A DNA stretch of 64,000 nt from Sphingomonadales bacterium UBA7471 (GCA_002479765.1 DLOZ01000002.1:1-64000); one strand, 5' to 3'. Shown: positions 1-8,630, numbered from the stretch's first letter. Notes: a model not told the origin generated them from the letters alone. Numbers and translations: made by a program.

Positions 1-890
1 AGCCGGTCAACCTTGTAAACCACGCCGTCAATATCATAAGGCAAGTCCGCCCGCTGACGTTCAATGCCCGCGTAATGGGCCAACGCATCATCGCTATGCG
101 GCACGCGGACGAGCAATGGTGAAACCGGCACCCCCCACGCCCCGATGGCCGCCATCACGCCGCTTTGCGTCTCGGCTGGCAGGCCACTGACCTCACCCCA
201 TCCATGCGCAAAGAACCGCAACGGCCGTGACGCGGTAACCTTGGCATCTTTCTGCCGCAAAGATCCTGCCGCCGCATTGCGCGGGTTGGCGAATATCTTC
301 CCGTCCTTCGCCTTTTGCGCCTGGTTTATCGCCGCAAAGTCAGACTTGGCCATATAGACTTCGCCGCGTATCTCGAAGATATCGGGCACATCGCCATGTA
401 ACTGCTGCGGGATGTCAGGGATATAGGCGACATTGGCGGTCACATCCTCACCGACGCTGCCGTCGCCTCGGGTTGCGGCCTGTACCAGCTGGCCCTTTTC
501 GTATCGCAATGACAACGAAAGGCCGTCAATCTTGTCCTCCGCCGTCAACGCAACATCCGCATCAGGGGCGAGGTTTAGAAAGCGCCGGACACGCGCCACG
601 AAATCGTGCACATCTTGCGCCTCGAACGCATTGTCGAGGCTCATCATGCGCTTGGCATGCGTGATTTTCTTCAGGCCTGAACCGTCTACAGCCGCGCCAA
701 CCAATTTATTGGGGCTGTCGGCGCGCACGAGATGCGGAAAAGCCGCCTCCAATTCGTTATTGCGCCGCACCAACGCATCATATTCCGCGTCCGAGATTTC
801 AGGCGTGTCTTCGGCATGGTAGCGCTTGTTGTGATGGGCAATCTGTTTCGCCAACCGCATCAGCTCATTGGCAGCGTCTGCTTCTGTCAC
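1..890 (-). CDS. ligA: NAD-dependent DNA ligase LigA (C-terminal part outside window)
   Basis: Seals nicks in duplex DNA in replication and repair using NAD+. Only the first ~296 residues of a protein normally near 700 residues are in the window, because the gene runs off the left edge. The adenylation domain is visible: the catalytic lysine lies in a KIDG motif (Lys about residue 120), and the N-terminal Ia-type region with a YHAEDTPEISDAEYD segment precedes it. I place the start at a GTG at 890, preceded by a GGAG at a normal distance; an ATG start further in would delete the conserved N-terminal helices. It lies 34 bases downstream of recN on the same strand, so it is probably the last gene of a bamD-recN-ligA transcript. 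The OB-fold, zinc-finger and BRCT domains cannot be checked here. Confidence 0.93.
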   Translation of the reverse strand, partial: MTEADAANELMRLAKQIAHHNKRYHAEDTPEISDAEYDALVRRNNELEAAFPHLVRADSPNKLVGAAVDGSGLKKITHAKRMMSLDNAFEAQDVHDFVARVRRFLNLAPDADVALTAEDKIDGLSLSLRYEKGQLVQAATRGDGSVGEDVTANVAYIPDIPQQLHGDVPDIFEIRGEVYMAKSDFAAINQAQKAKDGKIFANPRNAAAGSLRQKDAKVTASRPLRFFAHGWGEVSGLPAETQSGVMAAIGAWGVPVSPLLVRVPHSDDALAHYAGIERQRADLPYDIDGVVYKVDR

Positions 891-924
891 GCACCGGCTC
901 CAACAAATGACAAGCGAACCCGCA

Positions 925-2580
925 TCACACAACCTCCAACAGGCGTTTTGCTTGCGCGCGCGCTTCGTCCGTCACTTCTGCGCCCGAGAGCATCCGGGCG
1001 ATTTCTTGGCTGCGCGCCTCATGATCCAGCAAGACCACGCCCGTGCGCGTTACCGTCCCTTGGCTCGATTTGGCGATGAAGTAATGCGCCTGGCCTTTGG
1101 CCGCGACCTGTGGGCTATGCGTGACCGCCAGCAACTGCGTATGTTGGGCCAAGCGTGCAAGCCGCTCACCGATGGCCGCAGCCACCGCACCGCCGACGCC
1201 ACGGTCGATTTCGTCAAAGATAATCGTGGCTGCCCCGCCCTCTTCCGCCAGCGCAACTTTCAGCGCGAGGATGAAGCGGGACAGTTCGCCGCCCGATGCG
1301 ATTTTGGCCAGCGGCGCAAAGGGTGCGCCGGGGTTTGTTGAAATCAAAAACTCGACGCGGTCCATGCCCGACGCGGCCCAGCGCTCTTCGGGAAGCTGCT
1401 CGACAGATGTTTGGAACTGTGCCGCATCCAGCTTTAACGGCGCCAATTCCGCCTTAACGGCTGCATCGAGCTTCGCTGCTGACGCGCGCCGCGTCTCCGA
1501 CAGTGTTGTGGCGGACGTGACATAGGCCGCATGTTTTGCCGCGACCTCCGCCTCCAGCAGCGCGAGCCCCTCGCCCCCTGCCTCAATCGACTGAAGCTGC
1601 GCGGTCAGACGCTCCTGCAGGGCAATGATGCCGTCTGGCGCGACATTGTGCTTACGGGCCAGCGCGCGCAATTCGAACAGGCGCTCCTCAATTTCATCGA
1701 GACGTGCGGGTTCATATTCAATCGCCCGCGCAGCCGCGTTCAACTTGTCCTCGGCTTCACTTGCCTCAATCACAGCACGGTCAAGCGACGTCAATGCCTC
1801 TGCCAGCAACGGATGGGCATCCGCCAGTCGGTCAAGCTTGCGTGCCGCAGACCGGATAAGCGCAAGGCCGCTTTTGGGGCCATCAAAGCTTTCGAGCACC
1901 GCTTTCAAATCTTCGGCGATACGTTCGCCCTTTTGCATGTCGGACCGCTCGCCAGCCAGCTCCTCTTCCTCGCCGGGCTGGGGATTAAAGGCAGCAAGTT
2001 CCGCCACCGCATGTTCAAGCCACTCTTGATCGCGCGCTGCATTTTCCAACGCTTCGCGTGCGATATCAAGCCGCACTTTCGCCTCATGCCATGACGTGAA
2101 ATTGGCCGCGACTGTTGCGGTGTCGCATCGGCCAAAGGCGTCAAGCAGCGCCCGATGCCCGCGCGGGTTTAACAAACCGCGATCATCATGCTGCCCGTGT
2201 ATTTCAACCAAAGATGCGCCGACATCGCGCAGCAAAGCGGCCGAGCAAGGCTGATCATTTATGAACGCCTTACTGCCACCATCGGCCTTGACCGAACGGC
2301 GGATCAACAGCGGCTCGCCTATGTCGATTTCAATGTCATTTTCACCAAGCAACGCGACCACATTGGCTGGCGCATCAAAGCTTGCCGTCACTTGCGCCTT
2401 ATCAGCGCCTGCCCGCACAAGGCCGCTATCGGCGCGCGCACCCAGTGCAAGGCCCAGAGCGTCCAGCAAGATCGACTTACCAGCGCCCGTCTCCCCGGTT
2501 AACACACCAAGGCCGTTTGCAAATTCAAGGTCTAGCGCCTCGATCAGCACCACATCGCGGATCGACAGCCCCGTTAACAT
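925..2580 (-). CDS. recN: DNA repair protein RecN
   Basis: SMC-like ATPase acting in recombinational repair of double-strand breaks. The 551-residue product has the family's split ATPase layout: Walker A GETGAGKS at residues 29-36, a long coiled-coil-prone middle rich in Glu, Ala and Arg, then the ABC signature SGGELSRF near 429 and Walker B IIFDEIDRG near 453, followed by a THSPQVA switch segment. Length matches the family. It starts 4 bases after the bamD stop and ends 34 bases before ligA, so the three are very likely cotranscribed. No obvious LexA box was identified by eye upstream, but the true promoter would lie before bamD. Confidence 0.96.
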   Translation of the reverse strand: MLTGLSIRDVVLIEALDLEFANGLGVLTGETGAGKSILLDALGLALGARADSGLVRAGADKAQVTASFDAPANVVALLGENDIEIDIGEPLLIRRSVKADGGSKAFINDQPCSAALLRDVGASLVEIHGQHDDRGLLNPRGHRALLDAFGRCDTATVAANFTSWHEAKVRLDIAREALENAARDQEWLEHAVAELAAFNPQPGEEEELAGERSDMQKGERIAEDLKAVLESFDGPKSGLALIRSAARKLDRLADAHPLLAEALTSLDRAVIEASEAEDKLNAAARAIEYEPARLDEIEERLFELRALARKHNVAPDGIIALQERLTAQLQSIEAGGEGLALLEAEVAAKHAAYVTSATTLSETRRASAAKLDAAVKAELAPLKLDAAQFQTSVEQLPEERWAASGMDRVEFLISTNPGAPFAPLAKIASGGELSRFILALKVALAEEGGAATIIFDEIDRGVGGAVAAAIGERLARLAQHTQLLAVTHSPQVAAKGQAHYFIAKSSQGTVTRTGVVLLDHEARSQEIARMLSGAEVTDEARAQAKRLLEVV

Positions 2581-2584
2581 GTCA

Positions 2585-3379
2585 TTACGCGGCGGGCGCG
2601 TTCTTCTGCATCAGGTCATAGGCGCGCTGATACCATTTGCTACCGGGGTAGTTGGCACCCAGCACAGCCGCAGCTTTCTTCGCTTCTTCCGGCACGCCCA
2701 TCGCCAAATAGCTTTCGGTCAGGCGGTACAAAGCCTCTGGCGTGTGCGTTGTCGTATCAAATTTGTCGATAACTTCGCGGAAACGCAAAGAGGATGCCAG
2801 CCACAAGGCACGGCGTTGATAGAAACGGCCGATTTCCATTTCCTTGCCCGCCAAATGGTCGCGCACAAGGTCCATTTTCAGCGTAGCGTCCGCGGAATAA
2901 CGCGAATTGGGATAGCGACGCTGCACTTCACCCAATGCGGCTAATGCCTGCTCGGAAATCTTCTGATCGTGGGTCACATCGCTCATTTGTTCGTAATAAG
3001 ACAAGGCGATCAGATAATATGCATAAGCCGCATCTTTGTTACCTGGATGGATCGACAGGAACCGGCGCGACGATTGAATCGATTCGCTATATTTCTGCGC
3101 CATGTAATAGCTAAATGCGCTCATCAGCTGCGCGCGGCGCGCCCATGGCGAATATGGATGCTGGCGTTCGACTTCGTCAAACAAAGCAGCAGCAACTTCA
3201 TATTGTTTGTTATCCAGCTTGTCCTTTGCCGCGGTATATAACGTGTTGACGTCACGCGCGACATAACGGGTGTTGCTACCCGGCTTTGCACCACCGCCGC
3301 CAAGGCCAAGCATAGCGCAACCGGAAAGCAGGGAAACCGAAGCCAGCAAGCCAGCGGAGACAAGAATTTTTCTGTTCAT
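2585..3379 (-). CDS. bamD: Outer membrane assembly lipoprotein BamD
   Basis: Lipoprotein of the BAM complex that inserts beta-barrel proteins into the outer membrane. I choose the ATG at 3379 rather than the in-frame start 36 bases upstream: AAGGAC sits just before it, and the protein then begins with a normal lipoprotein signal (MNRKILVSAGLLASVSLLSGC), the lipobox cysteine being residue 21. The rest is a TPR-rich scaffold (YTAAKDKLDNKQYEVAAALF, then repeated helix pairs such as AYYLIALSYYEQM) as in ComL/BamD. 264 residues, normal for alphaproteobacteria. It is usually preceded by lpxC in related genomes; here the upstream neighbour is pnp with a terminator between. Confidence 0.94.
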   Translation of the reverse strand: MNRKILVSAGLLASVSLLSGCAMLGLGGGGAKPGSNTRYVARDVNTLYTAAKDKLDNKQYEVAAALFDEVERQHPYSPWARRAQLMSAFSYYMAQKYSESIQSSRRFLSIHPGNKDAAYAYYLIALSYYEQMSDVTHDQKISEQALAALGEVQRRYPNSRYSADATLKMDLVRDHLAGKEMEIGRFYQRRALWLASSLRFREVIDKFDTTTHTPEALYRLTESYLAMGVPEEAKKAAAVLGANYPGSKWYQRAYDLMQKNAPAA

Positions 3380-3523
3380 GCGATTGTCCTTAGATACTCT
3401 TGGGGCCGTCGCCAAGGGTTTTGCGCATGTTAGTGCGAGATGCTGTATCGGGCATGAACTGAAGTCGAGACAGCGTCGGCGACAACCGGCTTTGGACCTT
3501 GGCAGCGGCCAATACCCCCAACG

Positions 3524-3552
3524 AAAAAGGGGCCACCGAAGCGACCCCTTTT
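3524..3552 (-). terminator. Rho-independent terminator downstream of pnp
   Basis: Read on the minus strand, a 12-base-pair stem AAAAGGGGTCGC / GTGGCCCCTTTT (two G-U wobbles) closes a UUCG tetraloop and is followed by a run of T. It lies about 100 bases after the pnp stop and before bamD, so it should end the long rimP-to-pnp transcript and insulate bamD-recN-ligA. Confidence 0.85.
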
Positions 3553-3617
3553 CCTCTCCAATCCTTTTGCAGGATGTTCTGTGTCGATGGAAGCGCGCTG
3601 CGCGTGCCCACCCCTAA

Positions 3618-3639
3618 CCCCTCCCGCCTGCGGGAGGGG
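3618..3639. repeat. GC-rich palindrome after pnp
   Basis: Perfect inverted repeat CCCCTCCCGC / GCGGGAGGGG with a two-base centre, nine bases past the pnp stop codon. It lacks a T run, so it looks more like a REP-type element or a 3' stabilising hairpin than a terminator. Similar CCCTCCCGC-type palindromes are common in intergenic regions of sphingomonads, from memory. Confidence 0.5.
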
Positions 3640-3648
3640 AACTTAGGC

Positions 3649-5964
3649 TTAGTCCTTCAGGAATGCTGGAACATGGTCGGGATCGCCCCCGCCATTGTTT
3701 CCGCCTTCTGAACGCTCTTGGCGTGGACCACGGTCGCCGCGGCCTTCGCCCCGACCGCCATCACGACGCGGTCCGCGATCGCCACGGCCTTCGCCGCGTC
3801 CGCCGCCTTCACGACGGGGGCCGCGATCGCTGCGCTCGCTCTTTTCACGTGGCGGGCGTGTGTCTTCCAGTTCTTCACCGGTTTCCTGATCAACGACGCG
3901 CATCGACAGACGAACCTTGCCACGTGGATCGATTTCAAGAACCTTGACCTTAACGTCCATGCCTTCGCTGACGACGTCGGTAACCTTCTCAACGCGCTCG
4001 TTGCGCATTTCGCTGACGTGGACGAGACCGTCCTTGCCACCCATGAAGTTTACGAACGCACCGAAATCAACGAGATTGACGACCTTGCCGTCATAGATTT
4101 TGCCGACTTCAGCTTCTTCAACGATGCCGGAAATCCACTTACGTGCGGCTTCGATCTGCGAAAGGTCGCTCGACGAAATCTTGATAAGACCTTCATCATC
4201 AATGTCGACCTTGGCGCCAGTGGTGGCGACGATTTCACGAATAACCTTACCACCGGTACCGATGATGTCGCGGATCTTCGCTTTGTCGATCTGCATGGTT
4301 TCGATGCGTGGTGCGTGCGCCGACAATTCACCGCGGGCTTCGCCCAAAGCTTTTGCCATTTCACCAAGGATATGCGCGCGGCCTTCCTTGGCTTGGTTCA
4401 ATGCAGCTTCGAAGATTTCACGGGTAATACCGGCAATCTTGATGTCCATCTGCATCGTGGTGATGCCTTCTGACGTACCCGCGACCTTGAAATCCATATC
4501 GCCCAGATGATCTTCATCACCCAAGATGTCGGAAAGGATCGCGAAATCCTTACCTTCAAGGATAAGACCCATTGCGATACCCGAAACCGGACGCTTGATA
4601 GGTACGCCTGCGTCCATCATGGCAAGGCTTCCGCCGCAAACCGACGCCATCGACGACGAGCCGTTCGACTCTGTGATGTCGCTGGTCAAACGGATTGTGT
4701 ACGGGAACTCGTCCTTGGTTGGCAGCACGGGGTGCAGCGCACGCCATGCAAGCTTACCATGGCCAATTTCGCGGCGACCGGGCGCACCGAAACGGCCAAC
4801 TTCACCAACACTGTAAGGCGGGAAGTTATAATGCAGCATGAAGCTTTCATAATGCAGACCGCCAAGACCGTCGATCATCTGCTCTGCGTCCTTGGTGCCC
4901 AAGGTGCAGGTTGCGATGGTTTGCGTTTCGCCGCGTGTGAACAAGGCAGAACCATGTGCGCGCGGCAAGAAATGCGTTTCCGAAACGATTGGACGAATTT
5001 GCGTGGTGCTGCGACCGTCGATGCGGGTGCCGTCCTTTAGGATAGCGCCGCGAACGATTTCCGCTTCAAGCTTCTTCATCAACTTGCCAGCGGCCAGCTG
5101 ATCCTGGGGCGCCGCGTCCGCAAACGCCTCCTTCGCCTTTGCGCGTGCAAGGTTCAACGCGTTGCTGCGTTCCGACTTGTCGGTTAGCTTATAAGCTGCA
5201 GCAATATCCTTGCCGATCAGCTTCTTCAACTTGTCCTTGGCAGCGGTCAGGTCAGCCTGTTCCGCCATTGTCCAAGGATCCTTGGCAGCTTGTTCAGCAA
5301 GCTTGATGATTGCCTTGACGACTTCCTTACATGCGTCGTGCGCAAACAGGACGGCACCAAGCATGATGTCTTCCGAAAGCTCATTGGCTTCGGATTCAAC
5401 CATCATCACGGCGTCATAGGTCGCTGCGACAACAAGGTCGAGGTCACCTTCGGCTACCTGCTCATCGGTTGGGTTCAGGATATATTCGCCATTCAGGTAA
5501 CCAACGCGTGCCGCGCCGATTGGGCCCATGAAAGGAACGCCCGAAATGGTCATCGCAGCCGATGCTGCAACAATTGCCAAAATGTCAGGCTCATTCTCGC
5601 CATCATAGCTAAGAACTTGCGCAATTGCGTTGATTTCGTTGTAGAAACCTTCTGGGAACAACGGACGCAATGGACGGTCGATCAAACGGGAAACCAACGT
5701 TTCCTTTTCAGTCGCGCCGCGTTCCCGCTTAAAGAAGCCACCTGGGATACGGCCAGCTGCCGAATATTTTTCTTGATAGTGAACGGTCAATGGGAAGAAA
5801 TCCTGACCATCCTTTACCGACTTCGCCGCGGTAACCGCGCAAAGTACAACGGTTTCGCCCAAAGACGCCATAACAGCGCCATCAGCTTGACGGGCAACCT
5901 TACCCGTTTCGAGTGTCAGGGTTTGTCCGCCCCACTCGATTGATACAGTTTTCGTATTAAACAT
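3649..5964 (-). CDS. pnp: Polyribonucleotide nucleotidyltransferase (PNPase)
   Basis: Phosphorolytic 3'-5' exoribonuclease of the RNA degradosome. The 771-residue protein shows two RNase PH-like domains, the second carrying the conserved GDEDHLGDMDFKVAGT active-site stretch (about residues 482-497), then a KH domain (about 555-613, with IIGTGGKVI) and an S1 domain (about 621-690, with VVNLVDFGAFV). The C-terminus is a low-complexity tail of about 80 residues rich in Arg, Gly and Asp with the unit GRGEGRGDRGPR repeated. Start at 5964 has AAAGGAAAA upstream; the in-frame ATG 21 bases earlier lacks a good site. It follows rpsO in the usual rpsO-pnp arrangement, where PNPase normally autoregulates through its 5' leader. 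Confidence 0.97.
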   Translation of the reverse strand: MFNTKTVSIEWGGQTLTLETGKVARQADGAVMASLGETVVLCAVTAAKSVKDGQDFFPLTVHYQEKYSAAGRIPGGFFKRERGATEKETLVSRLIDRPLRPLFPEGFYNEINAIAQVLSYDGENEPDILAIVAASAAMTISGVPFMGPIGAARVGYLNGEYILNPTDEQVAEGDLDLVVAATYDAVMMVESEANELSEDIMLGAVLFAHDACKEVVKAIIKLAEQAAKDPWTMAEQADLTAAKDKLKKLIGKDIAAAYKLTDKSERSNALNLARAKAKEAFADAAPQDQLAAGKLMKKLEAEIVRGAILKDGTRIDGRSTTQIRPIVSETHFLPRAHGSALFTRGETQTIATCTLGTKDAEQMIDGLGGLHYESFMLHYNFPPYSVGEVGRFGAPGRREIGHGKLAWRALHPVLPTKDEFPYTIRLTSDITESNGSSSMASVCGGSLAMMDAGVPIKRPVSGIAMGLILEGKDFAILSDILGDEDHLGDMDFKVAGTSEGITTMQMDIKIAGITREIFEAALNQAKEGRAHILGEMAKALGEARGELSAHAPRIETMQIDKAKIRDIIGTGGKVIREIVATTGAKVDIDDEGLIKISSSDLSQIEAARKWISGIVEEAEVGKIYDGKVVNLVDFGAFVNFMGGKDGLVHVSEMRNERVEKVTDVVSEGMDVKVKVLEIDPRGKVRLSMRVVDQETGEELEDTRPPREKSERSDRGPRREGGGRGEGRGDRGPRRDGGRGEGRGDRGPRQERSEGGNNGGGDPDHVPAFLKD

Positions 5965-6103
5965 AGATTTTCCTTTGACCCGCATGCCCTATGCGATGCG
6001 GGGCCTCAATTGAGCGGATGATCCGATCCGCAAACGGCCGGGGCATTTCAAAGCCCCCATGGCAGTCCAGCCTCATTGCCGGACACGCCCTTTTCCATTT
6101 TTC

Positions 6104-6172
6104 GTCATCCTGAACATGTTTCAGGATAACAAGAAACGGTCATTTGGTATCCTGAAACACGTTCAGGATAAC
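6104..6172. repeat. Dispersed palindromic repeat, rpsO-pnp intergenic copy
   Basis: Two inverted copies of a ~25-base palindrome (GTCATCCTGAAC followed by ATGTTTCAGGATA at 6104-6128, and its reverse complement at 6148-6172) are separated by 19 bases containing AACGGTC. Each half can fold alone and the two halves can pair with each other. The same composite, also 69 bases long, is found at 28014-28082, and a variant lies inside truB. It falls in the leader between rpsO and pnp and would be transcribed. Confidence 0.85.
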
Positions 6173-6214
6173 CCAATACGTAAACGGCCCGCCGAGGCGG
6201 GCCGAACGATTGTG

Positions 6215-6484
6215 TTACTTGCGAAGGCCGAGCTTCGCGATGAGCGCCGCGTAACGGTCGCCATCGATTTTTTTCAGGTAATCCAAAAGCGAACGACGCT
6301 TGTTGACCATCTGAAGAAGACCACGACGCGAATGATTGTCCTTGTGGTGGTCTTTAAAGTGGTTGGTCAGCGTGTTGATACGGTCAGTCAGGATTGCAAC
6401 CTGCACTTCTGGTGATCCGGTATCATTTGGCTCGCGTGCGTGCTCTTTGATGACCTGTGCTTTACGTTCTGCAGTAATTGACAT
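6215..6484 (-). CDS. rpsO: 30S ribosomal protein S15
   Basis: Primary 16S rRNA-binding protein of the small subunit platform. 89 residues, exactly the family length, with the typical N-terminus MSITAERKAQVIKEH and the conserved TGSPEVQVA and HxxDxHSRRGLL segments that contact rRNA. AAGGAAAAAT precedes the start. It lies 16 bases after truB and before pnp, the standard truB-rpsO-pnp order. Confidence 0.98.
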   Translation of the reverse strand: MSITAERKAQVIKEHAREPNDTGSPEVQVAILTDRINTLTNHFKDHHKDNHSRRGLLQMVNKRRSLLDYLKKIDGDRYAALIAKLGLRK

Positions 6485-6500
6485 ATTTTTCCTTCGAACA

Positions 6501-7460
6501 TCATGGAGTTAGGTTAAAGCCACGGACGGTTTTTAAGTCACCGTCGATGTTCTCCACCAGTGCAATAGGCCGCAAATCTGCGCCCCTCGCCCAATGTAGC
6601 CCATCTTTCATGGCAATCCCGGTCAAGACGCGACCCTGTTGGATCGCCCTTGCCTGTTCCGGGGAGAGATCAAGAGCCGGGATGTCGACCAGCCCTGCCT
6701 CTATCGGCAAGATAATGTCTTCTTGGGCCGCCCCTTGGCCGAATGCATTGAGTTTGTCCAGCGAAATCGCGCCATTCAGGGCAAACGGACCTGCGCGCAC
6801 GCGGCGCAGCATAGTGACATGGCCGACAGTACCCAAAGCATATGCAATATCCCGCGCCAAGCTGCGTATGTACGTGCCTTTGGAAACGTCGGCAGTCAGG
6901 GTGACCGAACCCAAAAGCGCGTCACCCTGAACTTGTTTCAGGGTCTTACTTCCATCCCGTTCAAAGTAAGATGCTGAAACAAGTTCAGCATGACAAATGG
7001 TGAGTTGATGAACCGTCACGCCCCGCGACTTCATCTCGACCACTTCCCCTGCCCGCGCCAGATCATATGCGCGCTTGCCATCGATTTTGATCGCGGAATA
7101 AGCAGGTGGGATCTGTTCAATCGGCCCCGTGAATTGCGCCAGTGCTTGCTGCACCTGTTCCAGCGTGGGCCGCACGTCGGAAGTTGCAACAACCTCGCCC
7201 TCGGCATCTAGGCCGCTGGTCTCTGTCCCAAAGCAAATGGTAAAATCATATGTCTTGGACGCGTCGAGCATCCGGCCACATAATTTGGTCGCCTCGCCCA
7301 ATGCGATGGGGAGAACACCGGTGGCGAGCGGATCAAGCGTGCCGCCATGCCCAACCTTGACCTTGCCAAAGCCGGCTGAACGCAAGTTGCGCTTTACCGC
7401 TGCAACGGCCTGCGTCGAACCCAGACCAAGCGGTTTATCGAGGATGATCCAGCCATGCAT
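6501..7460 (-). CDS. truB: tRNA pseudouridine(55) synthase TruB, with repeat-derived insert
   Basis: Makes pseudouridine 55 in the T-loop of tRNAs. Visible are the N-terminal DKPLG.GS segment, the catalytic Asp43 in GHGGTLDPLATGVLP, the PPAYSAIKIDGKRAY motif (about 118-132) and SKGTYIRSLARD (about 193-204). 319 residues. Residues 156-180 (CHAELVSAS to TLKQVQGD) do not belong to the family: they are the in-frame translation of the palindromic repeat at 6921-6994, placed in a loop just before the beta strand leading to SKGTYIRS. All catalytic motifs flank the insert intact, so the enzyme is probably functional. It lies between tdk and rpsO in the translation operon. Confidence 0.95.
   Translation of the reverse strand: MHGWIILDKPLGLGSTQAVAAVKRNLRSAGFGKVKVGHGGTLDPLATGVLPIALGEATKLCGRMLDASKTYDFTICFGTETSGLDAEGEVVATSDVRPTLEQVQQALAQFTGPIEQIPPAYSAIKIDGKRAYDLARAGEVVEMKSRGVTVHQLTICHAELVSASYFERDGSKTLKQVQGDALLGSVTLTADVSKGTYIRSLARDIAYALGTVGHVTMLRRVRAGPFALNGAISLDKLNAFGQGAAQEDIILPIEAGLVDIPALDLSPEQARAIQQGRVLTGIAMKDGLHWARGADLRPIALVENIDGDLKTVRGFNLTP
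6921..6994. repeat. Palindromic repeat translated inside truB
   Basis: Two inverted copies of the same ~25-base palindrome as at 6104 and 28014 (GTCACCCTGAAC...TTTCAGGGTC at 6921-6945 and GATGCTGAAAC...CAGCATGAC at 6970-6994). Both lie wholly within the truB reading frame and keep it open, adding about 25 residues. Halves have diverged at the two positions next to each stem base, with compensating changes that keep the stems. Confidence 0.85.
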
Positions 7461-7600
7461 GCCCGCCCTTTAGGGCGCGGCGTAGCATCAAGTCAATTTG
7501 AAGGCGCGGCGACATCGCTGCCAGCGGCCAACACAGGGGGCATGGCTTTTTCATGATAGGCACGACGATATGCCTTTCGGTATGAGCGGCACAGGAAAAG

Positions 7601-8182
7601 TCAGCCTAAGCCGCGCGCCTCGTTAAAATGCTTCCGGCACATCGCAACGTAACGATCATCGCCGCCGATTTCGGTTTGTGCGCCATCGACAACGGCTTTG
7701 CCGTTCTCATCAACGCGCAAATTCATCGTCGCTTTGCGGCCGCAGTCACAGACGCCTTTTAATTCAACCAGACTGTCCGCGATGCCCAGCAATGCAGCGG
7801 ATCCGGGGAAAAGTTCGCCCTGAAAATCCGTACGCAAGCCATAGCAAACAACAGGAATGCCGGCCTTGTCGGCCAAGCTTGCAGCCTGCCAAACCTGTTC
7901 TTTGGTCAAAAACTGCGCTTCGTCGATCAGCACGCACGCGAGCGGCGTTTCTGCGTGCTTATTGAGGACAGCACTTTCGATGTCCGTGTCGCTTTCAAAT
8001 CGGCTGGCATCACCGGCAAGGCCAATACGCGAGCTGATGGCGCCGAAACCCGGGCGGTCATCAATAGCGGCGGTCCACAGCATCACCTGCATGCCGCGCT
8101 CGCCATAATTGAATGCCGCCTGCAGCAATGTCGTCGATTTGCCTGCGTTCATCGACGCGTAATAGAAATATAGCTTGGCCAT
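7601..8182 (-). CDS. tdk: Thymidine kinase
   Basis: ATP-dependent phosphorylation of thymidine in the salvage pathway. 193 residues of the bacterial type II family: P-loop SMNAGKST (about 10-17), Walker B-like LIDEAQFL, the lid/substrate loop with GLRTDF, and a zinc site formed by CDCG and the downstream C..H (CRKHF). Its ATG overlaps the rbfA stop codon by one base (TAATG), which implies translational coupling to rbfA. This position, between rbfA and truB, is unusual; in most proteobacteria those two genes are adjacent. 140 bases without a gene separate it from truB. Confidence 0.95.
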   Translation of the reverse strand: MAKLYFYYASMNAGKSTTLLQAAFNYGERGMQVMLWTAAIDDRPGFGAISSRIGLAGDASRFESDTDIESAVLNKHAETPLACVLIDEAQFLTKEQVWQAASLADKAGIPVVCYGLRTDFQGELFPGSAALLGIADSLVELKGVCDCGRKATMNLRVDENGKAVVDGAQTEIGGDDRYVAMCRKHFNEARGLG

Positions 8183-8601
8183 TATTCTGCGCCGTCGCCG
8201 TCCGCGTTATCGGTCAAATCTTGTTGCACCTTGGGCTGCGCCAACAAGCCTTCGATATGCGTGGCTTGGTCAAAACTATCGTCCGCTAGAAATTTCAGCT
8301 TTGCCGCATATTTTATACTCACCCGCGAGGCGACTTCCTTTTGGAAAAACGCCGTATTGGTGCGCAGTGCCTTAAGCACCTTTTCTTCATTTGCCCCCAA
8401 CAGCGGCTTAATGAATGCCGTTGCATGGCGCAAATCCGGAGACATCCGCACTTCGGTCACGCTGACGCTATGGCTGTTAAGGACATCGTCATGCACTTCG
8501 CCACGCGCGAGCAGTTCCGACAATATATGCCGGAATTGTTCACCTACGCGCAGCAACCGCACGGAACGGCCTTCGGTACCCGTGTCGTTATGCTTGGCCA
8601 T
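8182..8601 (-). CDS. rbfA: Ribosome-binding factor A
   Basis: Late 30S maturation factor that acts on the 5' end region of 16S rRNA. 139 residues, KH-type fold; recognisable are RVGEQFRHILSELLARGEV, VSVTEVRMSPDLRHATAF and the EVASRVSIKYAAKLKFLAD segment. It follows infB by 29 bases and shares one base with tdk. The N-terminal MAKHNDTGTEGRS extension is short and ordinary. Confidence 0.96.
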   Translation of the reverse strand: MAKHNDTGTEGRSVRLLRVGEQFRHILSELLARGEVHDDVLNSHSVSVTEVRMSPDLRHATAFIKPLLGANEEKVLKALRTNTAFFQKEVASRVSIKYAAKLKFLADDSFDQATHIEGLLAQPKVQQDLTDNADGDGAE

Positions 8602-8630
8602 AGAGCTCCCCTTTCAGGTTCGAGCTAAGC

